Of a stretch of 31,078 nucleotides of DNA, positions 1-7,908 are shown piece after piece. The stretch covers positions 1 to 31,078 of IMG/VR virus record IMGVR_UViG_3300027733_000148; one strand, given 5' to 3'. The notes below the pieces were generated by a model that saw only the letters and a list, made by a program, of their open reading frames with translations, was not told where the DNA came from and made no database searches. A program made the position numbers and the translations under genes. This DNA is from a virus. Position 1 is the first letter of the stretch; the number at the start of each line of letters is the position of its first letter.

Positions 1-91
1 AGCTGGCCCGGGCGGCGTTGTTACGCAGGACGAGGTAGCCGGAGATAAAGCCGAGAAGGAAAGCGGTGCCGACTGAGATAAAGTAAAACAT
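1..91 (-). CDS. Small membrane protein, partial left-end copy
   Basis: This is the first 30 codons of the 46-aa gene seen complete at 30891-31031. It is cut by the contig edge and is not a second gene. Residues 27-28 read Ala-Arg instead of Val-Lys. The ATG at 91 lies just after the TAA stop of the upstream 64-aa gene (CTAACAATG), which suggests translational coupling. Confidence 0.75.
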   Translation of the reverse strand, partial: MFYFISVGTAFLLGFISGYLVLRNNAARAS

Positions 92-138
92 TGTTAGACG
101 GTGTCGATGACTTCGACGCGGACAAGGGGGCCGAGGTC
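1..138. repeat. Terminal redundancy, left copy
   Basis: This stretch recurs at 30941-31078. Bases 13-138 match 30953-31078 exactly. Three mismatches lie at positions 9, 10 and 12. The copy spans the join between a 46-aa membrane-protein gene and the next small gene, so both genes are intact on the closed circle. It is either the overlap left by assembling a circular or permuted genome, or a genuine short direct terminal repeat. The sequence cannot separate these. Confidence 0.93.
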
Positions 139-288
139 GACCGGGGTTTGCGGGGTAGCAAAGGTGACGGTGATTTCTGATTGACTGGCGGTGACAGGTT
201 CACCGTTCCATGCCGGGAAGATGGTGGCCAGAAGTTGAGCGTAGTCGCCGATCAGGAGCGACGAGGTGATGCGGTAAGTGATAGTCAT
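94..288 (-). CDS. Small protein downstream of the tail fibre
   Basis: A 64-aa protein I do not recognise. It starts MTITYRITSS and has alternating hydrophobic residues suggesting a small beta-rich domain, with no signal peptide or membrane helix. It begins 3 nt after the tail-fibre stop (TAACCCATG) and is followed directly by a 46-aa membrane protein, so it sits between the tail fibre and the lysis cassette. It could be a small fibre-associated or assembly protein, or a lysis accessory; the sequence does not decide. Its C-terminal codons are repeated at the right end of the window (31034-31078). Confidence 0.65.
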   Translation of the reverse strand: MTITYRITSSLLIGDYAQLLATIFPAWNGEPVTASQSEITVTFATPQTPVDLGPLVRVEVIDTV

Positions 289-291
289 GGG

Positions 292-2445
292 TTAGCCGTG
301 GGCGACGAGGGTGCGGAGGTTGGAGACATAGGCAGTTGCTTGAGCGGGTGAAGATGTTCCACCAGCGGAATTGATTTCAACAGCGGCATAGCCTGCAGTA
401 ACTGCGCCAGAATTGCTTGCCGTTGAAAAACCTGTCGTGCTGTCGATGAGAACGCCATCAGCGTAGGCGTAGACTGTTCCTGTTCCGTCTGATTTTATCA
501 TAAAGTCAACGGATGCAATTCCAGCATACGGCACAGCCCAAGAAGTCGTCTTGGTCGTCAAGGTTGTTCCGTTGTGGGCAAGGATAGATAGCACCTTAGT
601 CGCCAAGTTGATTGAAATACCGAAACCGATTTGCGAAAGCGTTCCGTTAGTTGTTCCGGTATTCATTCGGAATAATAACGTCAACGATGTGGCCACAAAG
701 GTGGATGACCATCCAGTAGCCATTTTACACGATATCCGAATCTCCTTAGTAAAATTAAACCCATAAGTTGAATTACTGCGGGCAAACATTAAGATGTTTT
801 TCTGACAATATCCTGCCGTGTTTACATTAGGCCCCCATAGATATCCGTAGTCTGGCGAGGCATTGACATAAGCCGCGCCCGTTCCACTGGTAGCAGTGGT
901 GGTAGTAGTGATAGGAGGGACTGACCAAGTAGTATCAGAAATATAATCCCGAACAAAAGCCGTGGTAGCAATTTGCGTTGTATTCGTGTCTACCGAGGCG
1001 GTGGTCGAGAGAGGCGTGCCGGTTAGGCTTGGGGAAGCCGTAGGAGCGCGAGTCGTGTCGGTCGGGTGAACGTGATCCTGACGGGAATAGAGGAGAGATG
1101 TACCGACGGCAGCCGTGCCGTTAACGATAGGGGTAGCCGTACCTACCTGACCCAATACAAACGCCGTGGTAGCAATCTGGGTGGTATTCGTCGAGACGCT
1201 GGCCGTGGTCGAGAGGGGCGTGCCGGTTAGGCTTGGCGATGCCATGTTGGCTTTTAAATCCAGCGCCGCCTGTAAGTTCGTATTGCCAGAGACTGCCCCA
1301 GTGATGTCCGAGAAGGCTACGGAAGTCGCAGGGGTGACGCCGCCCACGTTAACCACCCATGAGGCGTACGTTCCCGAGCCGGTGTGATTATTAACGTCAA
1401 CGGTCAGGACGCCAGTGCTTGTGCTGTACGTCAGCACCTCGCCATGCATATGGTGCGACGCGTCGTAAGAAATCGTGATGTTCTGGGTCGGCGTATACGA
1501 GAGGCCAGTACCGATGGTGAACGTCTTGTTACCGTTACTAATCGTGTTGCTCGTCGTCGAGGTCGTCAGGTAGCGGTCGCCGAACGCCTGGGCCTTGACG
1601 TACGCCGTCGTTGCGATGGAGGTATCGTTATCAGAGGTGGCCGGAGTCGGGGCGGTGGGGTTGCCGGTTAGAGCCGCGTTATTGAAGCCAAGGAAAGCGG
1701 TGGTTTGCACCGTTGAGTCTGGAAAAGTCAGCCCAGTTGGAGTGACCTCCATCGTCCCGGCAGAGTCGTAAACATTCAGGCCATTATACTCGACTGTCGT
1801 TCCTTGCGCGTGATCGCTGGATAACTCAACTCCTAAGCCCCATCCAGCCAGCGCGCTATCGTGACTACTACCGTCGGAAATGGTAACTTCGGCGCCGGTA
1901 TTCATCGCACCGCCAGCCAGGGGTAACTTGTCATCTAGCTCGCCTTGCAAATCCGTCTGGCTGGAGAGCGTCCCGGTGATGCTTCCCCAAGCAGTTGCCG
2001 CTGATCCCGTAAATGCCGTAGTCTGTGTACTGGAGTCTGGGAAGGTTAGTCCCTCGTCTGGATTGATAATAAATTGTCCTGCTGCCGTAACGACATGTAT
2101 ATTGCCCTCTGGATTAATATATGTTCCGTAACCTCCAAGGGTTTGATTTACGACGAACTGATTTCCCAATACCGTTAATGCTGCAGTATATAACGAGTTA
2201 GTCAAAGTGCCGCCCGTAAGCGACAACTTGCCGTCAAGCTCACCTTGGAGGTCGGTCTGGTCTGAAAGCGTACCCGTGATATCGCCCCATATTGCATTTT
2301 GACCTGAAGGCCCTTGGGGCCCGGGTATGCCTTGTGGCCCAGGGGTCCCGATGACGCCAGAGAGGACGCCGCCAGCAGTGTTCTGAAACACGCCAGAGAT
2401 AGTCCCTGCGACGAGACTATTGAAAGAGCCGGTAATGACAGCCAT
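292..2445 (-). CDS. Tail fibre with collagen-like and modular repeats
   Basis: A 717-aa protein expected to form a trimeric fibre for host binding. Near residues 33-49 it has a short collagen-like run of G-P-Q triplets. It then carries two copies of a WGxITGTLSxQTDLQGELD module (about residues 53-71 and 152-170), two FPDSxxQTTAF units, and two SPSLTGTPLSTTAS-x-IATTAFV units plus a diverged third. These are typical of phage fibre shafts. The last 200 residues are Thr/Ser/Gly-rich beta sequence that could be a lectin-like tip domain. It starts at ATG 2445, right after the stop of the 105-aa baseplate-like gene (TAAGCCATG). The shaft assignment is strong; the receptor is unknown. Confidence 0.88.
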   Translation of the reverse strand: MAVITGSFNSLVAGTISGVFQNTAGGVLSGVIGTPGPQGIPGPQGPSGQNAIWGDITGTLSDQTDLQGELDGKLSLTGGTLTNSLYTAALTVLGNQFVVNQTLGGYGTYINPEGNIHVVTAAGQFIINPDEGLTFPDSSTQTTAFTGSAATAWGSITGTLSSQTDLQGELDDKLPLAGGAMNTGAEVTISDGSSHDSALAGWGLGVELSSDHAQGTTVEYNGLNVYDSAGTMEVTPTGLTFPDSTVQTTAFLGFNNAALTGNPTAPTPATSDNDTSIATTAYVKAQAFGDRYLTTSTTSNTISNGNKTFTIGTGLSYTPTQNITISYDASHHMHGEVLTYSTSTGVLTVDVNNHTGSGTYASWVVNVGGVTPATSVAFSDITGAVSGNTNLQAALDLKANMASPSLTGTPLSTTASVSTNTTQIATTAFVLGQVGTATPIVNGTAAVGTSLLYSRQDHVHPTDTTRAPTASPSLTGTPLSTTASVDTNTTQIATTAFVRDYISDTTWSVPPITTTTTATSGTGAAYVNASPDYGYLWGPNVNTAGYCQKNILMFARSNSTYGFNFTKEIRISCKMATGWSSTFVATSLTLLFRMNTGTTNGTLSQIGFGISINLATKVLSILAHNGTTLTTKTTSWAVPYAGIASVDFMIKSDGTGTVYAYADGVLIDSTTGFSTASNSGAVTAGYAAVEINSAGGTSSPAQATAYVSNLRTLVAHG
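953..1245 (-). repeat. Direct DNA repeats within the tail-fibre gene
   Basis: Roughly 85-90 bp around 953-1040 recurs around 1157-1245 at high identity (shared blocks include GCCGTGGTAGCAAT and GCGTGCCGGTTAGGCTTGG). A diverged third unit lies around 1597-1677. They encode the SPSLTGTP/IATTAFV shaft modules and could recombine to change fibre length. Confidence 0.8.
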
Positions 2446-2448
2446 GGC

Positions 2449-2766
2449 TTAGGATTTGGTAATGGTATCCGCAATGACGATGCGGAAAATGACAGAGTGA
2501 GCCGTAGGGCTACCGTCAAATACGAAGCGCATATCCCAGTTGGCCTGACCGACCGCCCAATCTGAGGTCGAGTCATTGTAGATAGTCGTAAATGACAAGC
2601 CGTTTTCGGCAATCGTTACAACCAGTGGGTACTCGGTTCCGCAGTGATCGCGGATGGTCGAGGTAATGGTCGTATCCAGCAGGTTTGCGGGTTCTCCAGC
2701 TGAGGGAGTCCACATCCAAGTGCACCCGAATGAGTCTCCACGCGAGAAGGAAGCGGTGTTTGCCAT
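2449..2766 (-). CDS. Baseplate-like small tail protein
   Basis: A 105-aa protein beginning MANTASFSRGDSFGCTWMW. The pattern of an early F-x-R-G-D-x-F followed by W-x-W, then a GEPANLLDTTITSTIRD segment, resembles the N-terminal domain of phage pseudo-baseplate (BppU-like) proteins that anchor fibres to the tail tip. It lies directly upstream of the tail fibre, with only 3 nt between stop and start, which suits an adaptor between tail tip and fibre. It has its own intergenic leader with the CCCGCAATA start element and a hairpin upstream, so it may head a separate fibre unit. The family call is from pattern only. Confidence 0.62.
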   Translation of the reverse strand: MANTASFSRGDSFGCTWMWTPSAGEPANLLDTTITSTIRDHCGTEYPLVVTIAENGLSFTTIYNDSTSDWAVGQANWDMRFVFDGSPTAHSVIFRIVIADTITKS

Positions 2767-2774
2767 GCTACTTA

Positions 2775-2781
2775 TTGCGGG
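2775..2781 (-). promoter_or_regulatory. CCCGCAA start-site element before the baseplate-like gene
   Basis: On the coding strand TTTTCCCGCAATAAGT lies just upstream of ATG 2766, and no Shine-Dalgarno sequence is present. It shares the CCGCAATA core with the elements before the genes at 11443 and 14323. Confidence 0.5.
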
Positions 2782-2796
2782 AAAAGTAGGGTTTAA

Positions 2797-2823
2797 GGCG
2801 GCTTAGGGGGTGGGTTAGCCGCC
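2797..2823 (-). terminator. Hairpin downstream of the 256-aa tail gene
   Basis: A perfect 7-bp inverted repeat, GGCGGCT/AGCCGCC, with a 13-nt loop lies in the 63-bp gap between the 256-aa gene and the baseplate-like gene. On the coding strand TTAAA and then ACTTTT follow, not a clean U-run, so it may be a weak terminator or an mRNA processing/stability hairpin. Confidence 0.45.
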
Positions 2824-2829
2824 GGGGGG

Positions 2830-3600
2830 CTATTCTTCAACGGCGAAGTAAGCCGTACGAGTGTATTCAAGGGGGTAGAAGGACTGATACTTACCGGGGT
2901 CAAAGTTTTCATCCGTTCCATTACCATCGACAACGCTTTGCTCAAGGAAATCAACGTCCTCAATTAACTGTGTGAAATTACCCGGTGCCCCAGGAGTGTA
3001 TCCGTAAGGCGTATCCGGATAATCTTTAACAGGGGATGAAGCAAAGTCTCCCGAAACGCACTCATGGACATATTCAATATCCCTGTAAGTTGTGTTAGTT
3101 ATTTCATCATCAACCCATGTATCTGTTTTAACCTTAGCCCTAAAGGTAACGGTTTGTCCAATCCATGGGCGGTGGTTATTGCTACATTCAGTGGTATCAA
3201 TTTCAACGTGTATCGCCGTCCCGGGCGGATCGAGGTCACCACGGTATTCTTCGATAAAATCAAAAACCATTCTACCGGGCGATGCTCCAGAAACACCACC
3301 CGTTGGGAGGGGGCCTTTGCCGACCCATTCATTAAATTCACCAAGCGGAACGGCCTGATAGACAGCTGAGTCCTGACCGCCAAATACCCCAGACCTTGGA
3401 GCATTGCACCCTGACGTGAACTCAGTCATTTCGTAATTAGTAAAATCGCCTAAATAACCTTGTCCACCTACGGGAGCCAAAGGGGTGTAGGGAGTCCAAA
3501 CAGGTTGATATTTTTCAGCATAGTTTTCGTCAAAGCCGCTAACGTAATATCCGAACTTAAACGAAGACGGCGTCATCGGCCTAAATATTTCGTTAGCCAT
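2830..3600 (-). CDS. Tail protein of unknown type (256 aa)
   Basis: No family recognised. The protein is acidic and aromatic-rich (many Tyr, Phe, Trp, Gly and Pro), beginning MANEIFRPMTPSSFKFGYYV, with no signal peptide or helix-rich region, as expected of a beta-structured virion surface protein. It starts 2 nt after the stop of the 727-aa protein and is the last of three consecutive unfamiliar proteins between the tape-measure candidate and the fibre adaptor. From position it is probably part of the tail tip or adhesin. A hairpin follows the stop. Confidence 0.7.
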   Translation of the reverse strand: MANEIFRPMTPSSFKFGYYVSGFDENYAEKYQPVWTPYTPLAPVGGQGYLGDFTNYEMTEFTSGCNAPRSGVFGGQDSAVYQAVPLGEFNEWVGKGPLPTGGVSGASPGRMVFDFIEEYRGDLDPPGTAIHVEIDTTECSNNHRPWIGQTVTFRAKVKTDTWVDDEITNTTYRDIEYVHECVSGDFASSPVKDYPDTPYGYTPGAPGNFTQLIEDVDFLEQSVVDGNGTDENFDPGKYQSFYPLEYTRTAYFAVEE

Positions 3601-3602
3601 AT

Positions 3603-5786
3603 TTAAACGCGGTAGAAGAAGTACGATGCCGAGTTAGGCGAAGTGAACTTATGGCGCTGTGACCACAGTGATCCAGTGACAAACTGATTGGCCGTGGTAG
3701 CCGACGTAATCTCGGCCAGCGTGATGTAACCGTACTCGTCGCTATCAACAGGGGTCGTTGTGTCCGTCTCAATGGTAAGCGTATCGCCTGGGTATTGGCC
3801 ATCCGTGTTGGATATCTTCAGGTAAATCATGCCGCTTGAGGCCGTAATCTCTGACTCCATATTGTCGGGAACGTAGTCGTTGAGCGTACCGGGTTGAACC
3901 TTCCATTTGCCATCCTCGGAGCCTGGATAGACCGTGAAGGGTGGTACGGTGTAATCTGGCAATTGCTTAGCGCACGATCCGTCACGGAAGTAGAAGTCCT
4001 TAAACCCTGCCGCAACATAAGCCGTAGGGGTCGTATCGTCGATGAGAGGCTCGACGGTGGCATCAAGAGTATAACCTCCAGGCACTTCATAGGCAATGGC
4101 TTCAGCACGATTTACGACATCTACCCAGTCGTTTTCCAAGTTATAATTATAATAGTCATCGGCTTCCGTCCAATCCTTCTCATTCATCAACTGCGTTCCG
4201 TTGAACTGAAGGTCAATAGACACGTCGATAAGCCCAGTGGCGTACTGGGTGACCTCTACCTTCTTAAGAGGGTTTAATGAGTTAGTCCCTATTTCGATGT
4301 CAAAAGTAGAACGGAGCTGAAGATTATTGATAAACTCTACATAAAAGATGAGGTCGCTGCCGGCCGTCACGATAATGTTCTTTTTCAACGCGTCGATTTG
4401 CTGAAGGGCATTGCTCAGCTGACGGGCTGATTCTTGGAATGGATCAAAGGCTCCGGATTCTGCTCCATCATATTTGAAAGTAATTGTACCTGACGAATTA
4501 AGGTCGCTAAACTCAAGTTTAAGGATGCGGTTAGCCGTAGCCGAATGCTCTTGTAGGGTAGTGATATCGCAAGAGGGCTGGCCTTGCTCTGTAACAAATA
4601 TGTCGGCCACAAACTTGACGTTATAACCGAACTTCATCGGGTTGTACCAGGAGGTATGACAATTACCCCAATCGGTGTCATCGTCGCCCGTAGCCGCGTA
4701 CCCGGTCATCTTGTGGACGTTCATCGTATTGGTATAATACGAAGGGCCAGTTTCTACGAAAAAGGAATTAAGGTCATCCCATTTGACAATCATCAGAGCG
4801 GGGGTGGCCGTGATGGCGCCGCCGCCGCTTGGCAGGGCATCACTCTTAATGTCCCATTTGGCGACAAAGACGCTGTAGCTTCCGGCATCAAGATCATAGC
4901 CCCCGCCATTCATCATCCAAACGCTGGTACCTTCGGACTCTCCGCCATCCTCTTGGGAACCCGTGGGGAAGAGGTTAGCCTTTCGATGTTCTGCCTGCCA
5001 ATAGTTAGTCAATGCCCCCGTCTTAATAAGGGGCATATTGCTGTCCGTATATCCGCAAGATCCTGTTCCAATCTGAAGGATACGTTTAGTGCTTTCGCCT
5101 TCGCGGATTAAGTAACCTGCCCGGCATTCATACGGCGAAGGGGTATAGGGAACCTCATCTTGGGTAGGCATAGTCTGGCCTGTCTTGATAGGCTCAGGCA
5201 TCGTCAGCGACCCAATGAGTTTCTGATTGATTACAAACTTGTCAGTAACCCACTCAATAATTCCGACATTCATCAACTGATAGCATGGATCAGTGTACGC
5301 GTCAAAAGCTGGGATAAGTCCATTAGGAACATCGATTGGCAATACGGTTGACCAGTCGCCTGATGCGTATGGAACAAATACAATCACCGGGGGAATATCG
5401 TCATCCTGATTGGTGACTTGAATGATATGTACCGCCCACTTACCTGCACCCGTTACAATGTGTCCACCCGGTCCGCTAACCGATGCTCCAGCGGTATTAT
5501 TAATGTAACTTGGATTTGTCCCGACTACCTTCGTGGCCGCGCTGTTAGAAGCCTGATATTGATAGATGACCTTCTGGTCAGTACCATCGAGCTGGGTAAA
5601 TACGCACGATCCGTTCCATACGCTTATGAGATAATTTCCACCGGAAACTTTATTAACAGATATTTCAAACTGCTCAAAGGACTTAGCACCACTTCCGTCC
5701 CACTCGCTCCAAGGTTGCTCGATAGTGAGGTTAGTCCCCAAGCTCGAGGACGTGAACGTATAGCCTACTCCTGGTTGAGTAGCCAT
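3603..5786 (-). CDS. Large tail-tip/adhesin-like virion protein (727 aa)
   Basis: A large acidic beta-type protein with no recognised full-length family. A central segment (about residues 435-515) reads GTITFKYDGAES, then SNALQQIDALKK, then LIFYVEFINNLQLRSTFDIEI. This resembles a repeat domain seen in large secreted and phage proteins, where a Gly-Thr-x-x-x-x-x-x-Asp-Gly strand is followed by a short helix and a V-x-F-x-N/G strand. The rest is rich in Asp, Thr, Tyr and Gly. It occupies the place where siphophages encode distal tail/hub proteins. ATG at 5786 follows the previous stop by 3 nt (TAACCCATG). The role in the tail tip is inferred from gene order only. Confidence 0.75.
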   Translation of the reverse strand: MATQPGVGYTFTSSSLGTNLTIEQPWSEWDGSGAKSFEQFEISVNKVSGGNYLISVWNGSCVFTQLDGTDQKVIYQYQASNSAATKVVGTNPSYINNTAGASVSGPGGHIVTGAGKWAVHIIQVTNQDDDIPPVIVFVPYASGDWSTVLPIDVPNGLIPAFDAYTDPCYQLMNVGIIEWVTDKFVINQKLIGSLTMPEPIKTGQTMPTQDEVPYTPSPYECRAGYLIREGESTKRILQIGTGSCGYTDSNMPLIKTGALTNYWQAEHRKANLFPTGSQEDGGESEGTSVWMMNGGGYDLDAGSYSVFVAKWDIKSDALPSGGGAITATPALMIVKWDDLNSFFVETGPSYYTNTMNVHKMTGYAATGDDDTDWGNCHTSWYNPMKFGYNVKFVADIFVTEQGQPSCDITTLQEHSATANRILKLEFSDLNSSGTITFKYDGAESGAFDPFQESARQLSNALQQIDALKKNIIVTAGSDLIFYVEFINNLQLRSTFDIEIGTNSLNPLKKVEVTQYATGLIDVSIDLQFNGTQLMNEKDWTEADDYYNYNLENDWVDVVNRAEAIAYEVPGGYTLDATVEPLIDDTTPTAYVAAGFKDFYFRDGSCAKQLPDYTVPPFTVYPGSEDGKWKVQPGTLNDYVPDNMESEITASSGMIYLKISNTDGQYPGDTLTIETDTTTPVDSDEYGYITLAEITSATTANQFVTGSLWSQRHKFTSPNSASYFFYRV

Positions 5787-5789
5787 GGG

Positions 5790-6620
5790 TTAGGCGTGCT
5801 TTTTGTATACGTCAATTTCCCAACCTACCCGTGAGTACCTAATCTCGTAGTTAATTTTAAATATCTCACCAAACTCCTCAACGTTAACTTGAGAAAGCAA
5901 GTTTACAGGGTTACCTTGAAACCCGGTTCCGATTGGAGCCCATGCAGGCAAAAGCGGAAAGGTGCTCCAACTTCGTGTCGTGTTACTTGTGTTAAGCAAT
6001 TCAACAAGAACCGTAACACCCTCCTCACTGTCAACATACATGATGCCAGAGTAAGTAGTTGTCGGAGACAGGTACTGAGTCTTTCCATAATACTGAGGAT
6101 AAGTAGGGTCAACAAAGCCAATGAAACGGCCTCCGTTTTGACGTTCAAAGCATGATCCGTTAAGACCAAGAAATGCAGGAGCCTTGTTTACCGTTGGAGC
6201 AAGATTATCAACCGAGTCTTGCGTATAAGGTGCAGGCCCGGCAATGGCCCCAAGATAACCTTCTTGAGCAGCAAAGAAGTTAGGATGCGCCGTAATGTTT
6301 TCCGACGTCAAGCCATTGGCAGCTTGGCAATTCGGATTGGTCATGCTGCCGCTATTTACTTCTGAATCAATACCTACATAGTCGATTCGCATCGTCGCTA
6401 TGTTTAATGCGTCGTAAGTTATAGAAGCTTTATGAGCCTTCATATAGGTGTATGGCGATTTTGGGAAAGCAAGCCCACGTACGTCTAGTTCTGCCGCGTC
6501 ATCAGCATTAACTTTAAACGTAACCGTTCCAGTGTTTAGGCCGAAACCATCAGACTGCACAGTCCAACCAGGTTGTAATTGTGAAACGGATAGTGCGTCG
6601 CCTTTATCAATTCGTGCCAT
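5790..6620 (-). CDS. Tail protein downstream of the tape measure (276 aa)
   Basis: An unrecognised 276-aa protein, the first gene after the tape-measure candidate, where a distal tail protein is usually found. It begins MARIDKGDALSVSQLQPGW and ends in an aromatic/charged beta segment (FKINYEIRYSRVGWEIDVY). There are no membrane segments. It shares low-complexity style (NGSC, GGRF and Tyr-rich stretches) with the two following proteins, but I see no convincing homology between them. Its start lies in CTAACCATG immediately after the upstream stop. Confidence 0.7.
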   Translation of the reverse strand: MARIDKGDALSVSQLQPGWTVQSDGFGLNTGTVTFKVNADDAAELDVRGLAFPKSPYTYMKAHKASITYDALNIATMRIDYVGIDSEVNSGSMTNPNCQAANGLTSENITAHPNFFAAQEGYLGAIAGPAPYTQDSVDNLAPTVNKAPAFLGLNGSCFERQNGGRFIGFVDPTYPQYYGKTQYLSPTTTYSGIMYVDSEEGVTVLVELLNTSNTTRSWSTFPLLPAWAPIGTGFQGNPVNLLSQVNVEEFGEIFKINYEIRYSRVGWEIDVYKKHA

Positions 6621-6622
6621 GG

Positions 6623-7375
6623 TTAGGTAGTATAGTTAATGCTTGGATTACCTTTTGTAAAGTCTACGTCGGTTATGCCAAGCATAGGCTTGCTACCCTT
6701 CAAGTGCTCAAGGATCTGTTGCTGGATGTCAGTCTGACGAGTCATATTCTCAAGCACCGGGTTGGCTCCTACGCCGATGATATTTGAGAAACCTGACGGG
6801 CCTTGGAAATTGGTGTCCTTGCCAGCCATAGCTGGTAAAGGGTTAGCCTTCATGTCCTCGGCAATGAGGGCTTGGACTTTAGCTTGGATTTCTGGGTTAC
6901 CAGCAATAGTGCCATGATATTTTCTAAAAGGATGACCAAATACTTTTTGAACATAAGCCTCATCGAACATTTGTTTACCCCTTGGATCCTCTTCTAAAAA
7001 TTGCCTAGTAGTATTTTCGCGAGCAGTTGCTGCTTCCTCAACGGTTGCTTCTGCCTTCTTCTCGTTATTACGTTTGCTAGCCCAGTATTTATCCTCAGCG
7101 GACATCAATTTATTAGTTCCATCAATAGCGGCTTGATTGGCATCCTCAACCCTCTTCTGATTATCCGCAATCAGTTTACCAATGAACCCCATGGCCGTTC
7201 CGAGCAAAGCCATAGGTCCTAGGAATGACAGGAAGATATCCTTAAACGAACTGCCAAACTTCTTACCGATACCATCCATCTGCTTGTCTAAGCCGGTTAG
7301 CGAAGCCTTGACGCGGCCTGAGACTTGCTCGGCGTTAGTATCCCCATCGATGCTATATTTGACGGAATTACTCAT
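6623..7375 (-). CDS. Short tape-measure protein candidate
   Basis: A 250-aa, mostly helical protein. An N-terminal helix (DKQMDGIGKKFGSSFKD, about residues 30-46) runs into a hydrophobic, membrane-like segment at about 47-68 (IFLSFLGPMALLGTAMGFIG). A charged Lys/Glu/Ala coiled-coil-like stretch follows (about 72-125), and near the C-terminus comes a QTDIQQQILEHLKG helix typical of tape-measure tails. It overlaps the stop of the chaperone-like gene (ATGA), the usual place for a tape measure. At the usual ~1.5 angstrom per residue it would set a tail of only about 35-40 nm. It could instead be a small minor tail protein in a phage with an atypical tail. Confidence 0.6.
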   Translation of the reverse strand: MSNSVKYSIDGDTNAEQVSGRVKASLTGLDKQMDGIGKKFGSSFKDIFLSFLGPMALLGTAMGFIGKLIADNQKRVEDANQAAIDGTNKLMSAEDKYWASKRNNEKKAEATVEEAATARENTTRQFLEEDPRGKQMFDEAYVQKVFGHPFRKYHGTIAGNPEIQAKVQALIAEDMKANPLPAMAGKDTNFQGPSGFSNIIGVGANPVLENMTRQTDIQQQILEHLKGSKPMLGITDVDFTKGNPSINYTT

Positions 7376-7905
7376 TCTTTTTCAAGGCGTTCGAGGAGTT
7401 CTTCGTCATCGGATGTGAGTATCTTTATGTCAGCTCCTTGCGCTACCGCAAACGAAGAATGAAGCCAAATGGCCTGCGACTCAGGCATGGTCCATGCTCG
7501 TTCCTCTGAGATACCATTACGGATCAGATTAGTTACTACCGTAAGCGTCCAGGGGATGCCGGAGACGTCTTGCTGTTTGGATTTCTTTTCCCAGAACTTA
7601 GGCCAAGCTTCAATTAATACGTACTCAGAGAACCGGGCTAACTGTTTAACAAAGTATGCTTCGTTAGCATTTAAGCGACCTAGGTAGTAATAGTCCTTTA
7701 GGCTTAGCTTATTGATGGGCTCTTGAGCGCATATCTTTACCGCGATCAAAAGGTCGAGCGGACGGACTGTAGTTGATGGCTTAACAAAAGGAGATTCAGC
7801 CGCCTCTAAATGCACCCGGCTAAGTAGTGAGAACGGAAAAACTAACCGACCCAGCATCGAGATTCGCGCCGGGTCAGTAAACGCGCTAATGGCGCGCTTA
7901 TCCAT
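7372..7905 (-). CDS. Tail assembly chaperone candidate (177 aa)
   Basis: Position between the tail tube and tape-measure candidates suggests the chaperone that coats the tape measure before tube assembly. The protein is soluble and mixed helical. A central Tyr/Asn-rich helix (KDYYYLGRLNANEAYFVKQL) leads to a C-terminal segment with ISEERAWTMPESQAIWLHSS, resembling the short helical endings of G/T-type chaperones. There is no second downstream frame of the classical G-T type. The stop overlaps the next ATG (GAATGAG), a -1 register, after a GAAAAAG run that could in principle slip. Family assignment rests on gene order. Confidence 0.5.
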   Translation of the reverse strand: MDKRAISAFTDPARISMLGRLVFPFSLLSRVHLEAAESPFVKPSTTVRPLDLLIAVKICAQEPINKLSLKDYYYLGRLNANEAYFVKQLARFSEYVLIEAWPKFWEKKSKQQDVSGIPWTLTVVTNLIRNGISEERAWTMPESQAIWLHSSFAVAQGADIKILTSDDEELLERLEKE

Positions 7906-7908
7906 CGT

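Noticed and set aside
4584-5111. Long + strand frame opposite the 727-aa tail protein
   Set aside because: It is antisense to a well-formed long gene, with no operon context and no recognisable motifs.
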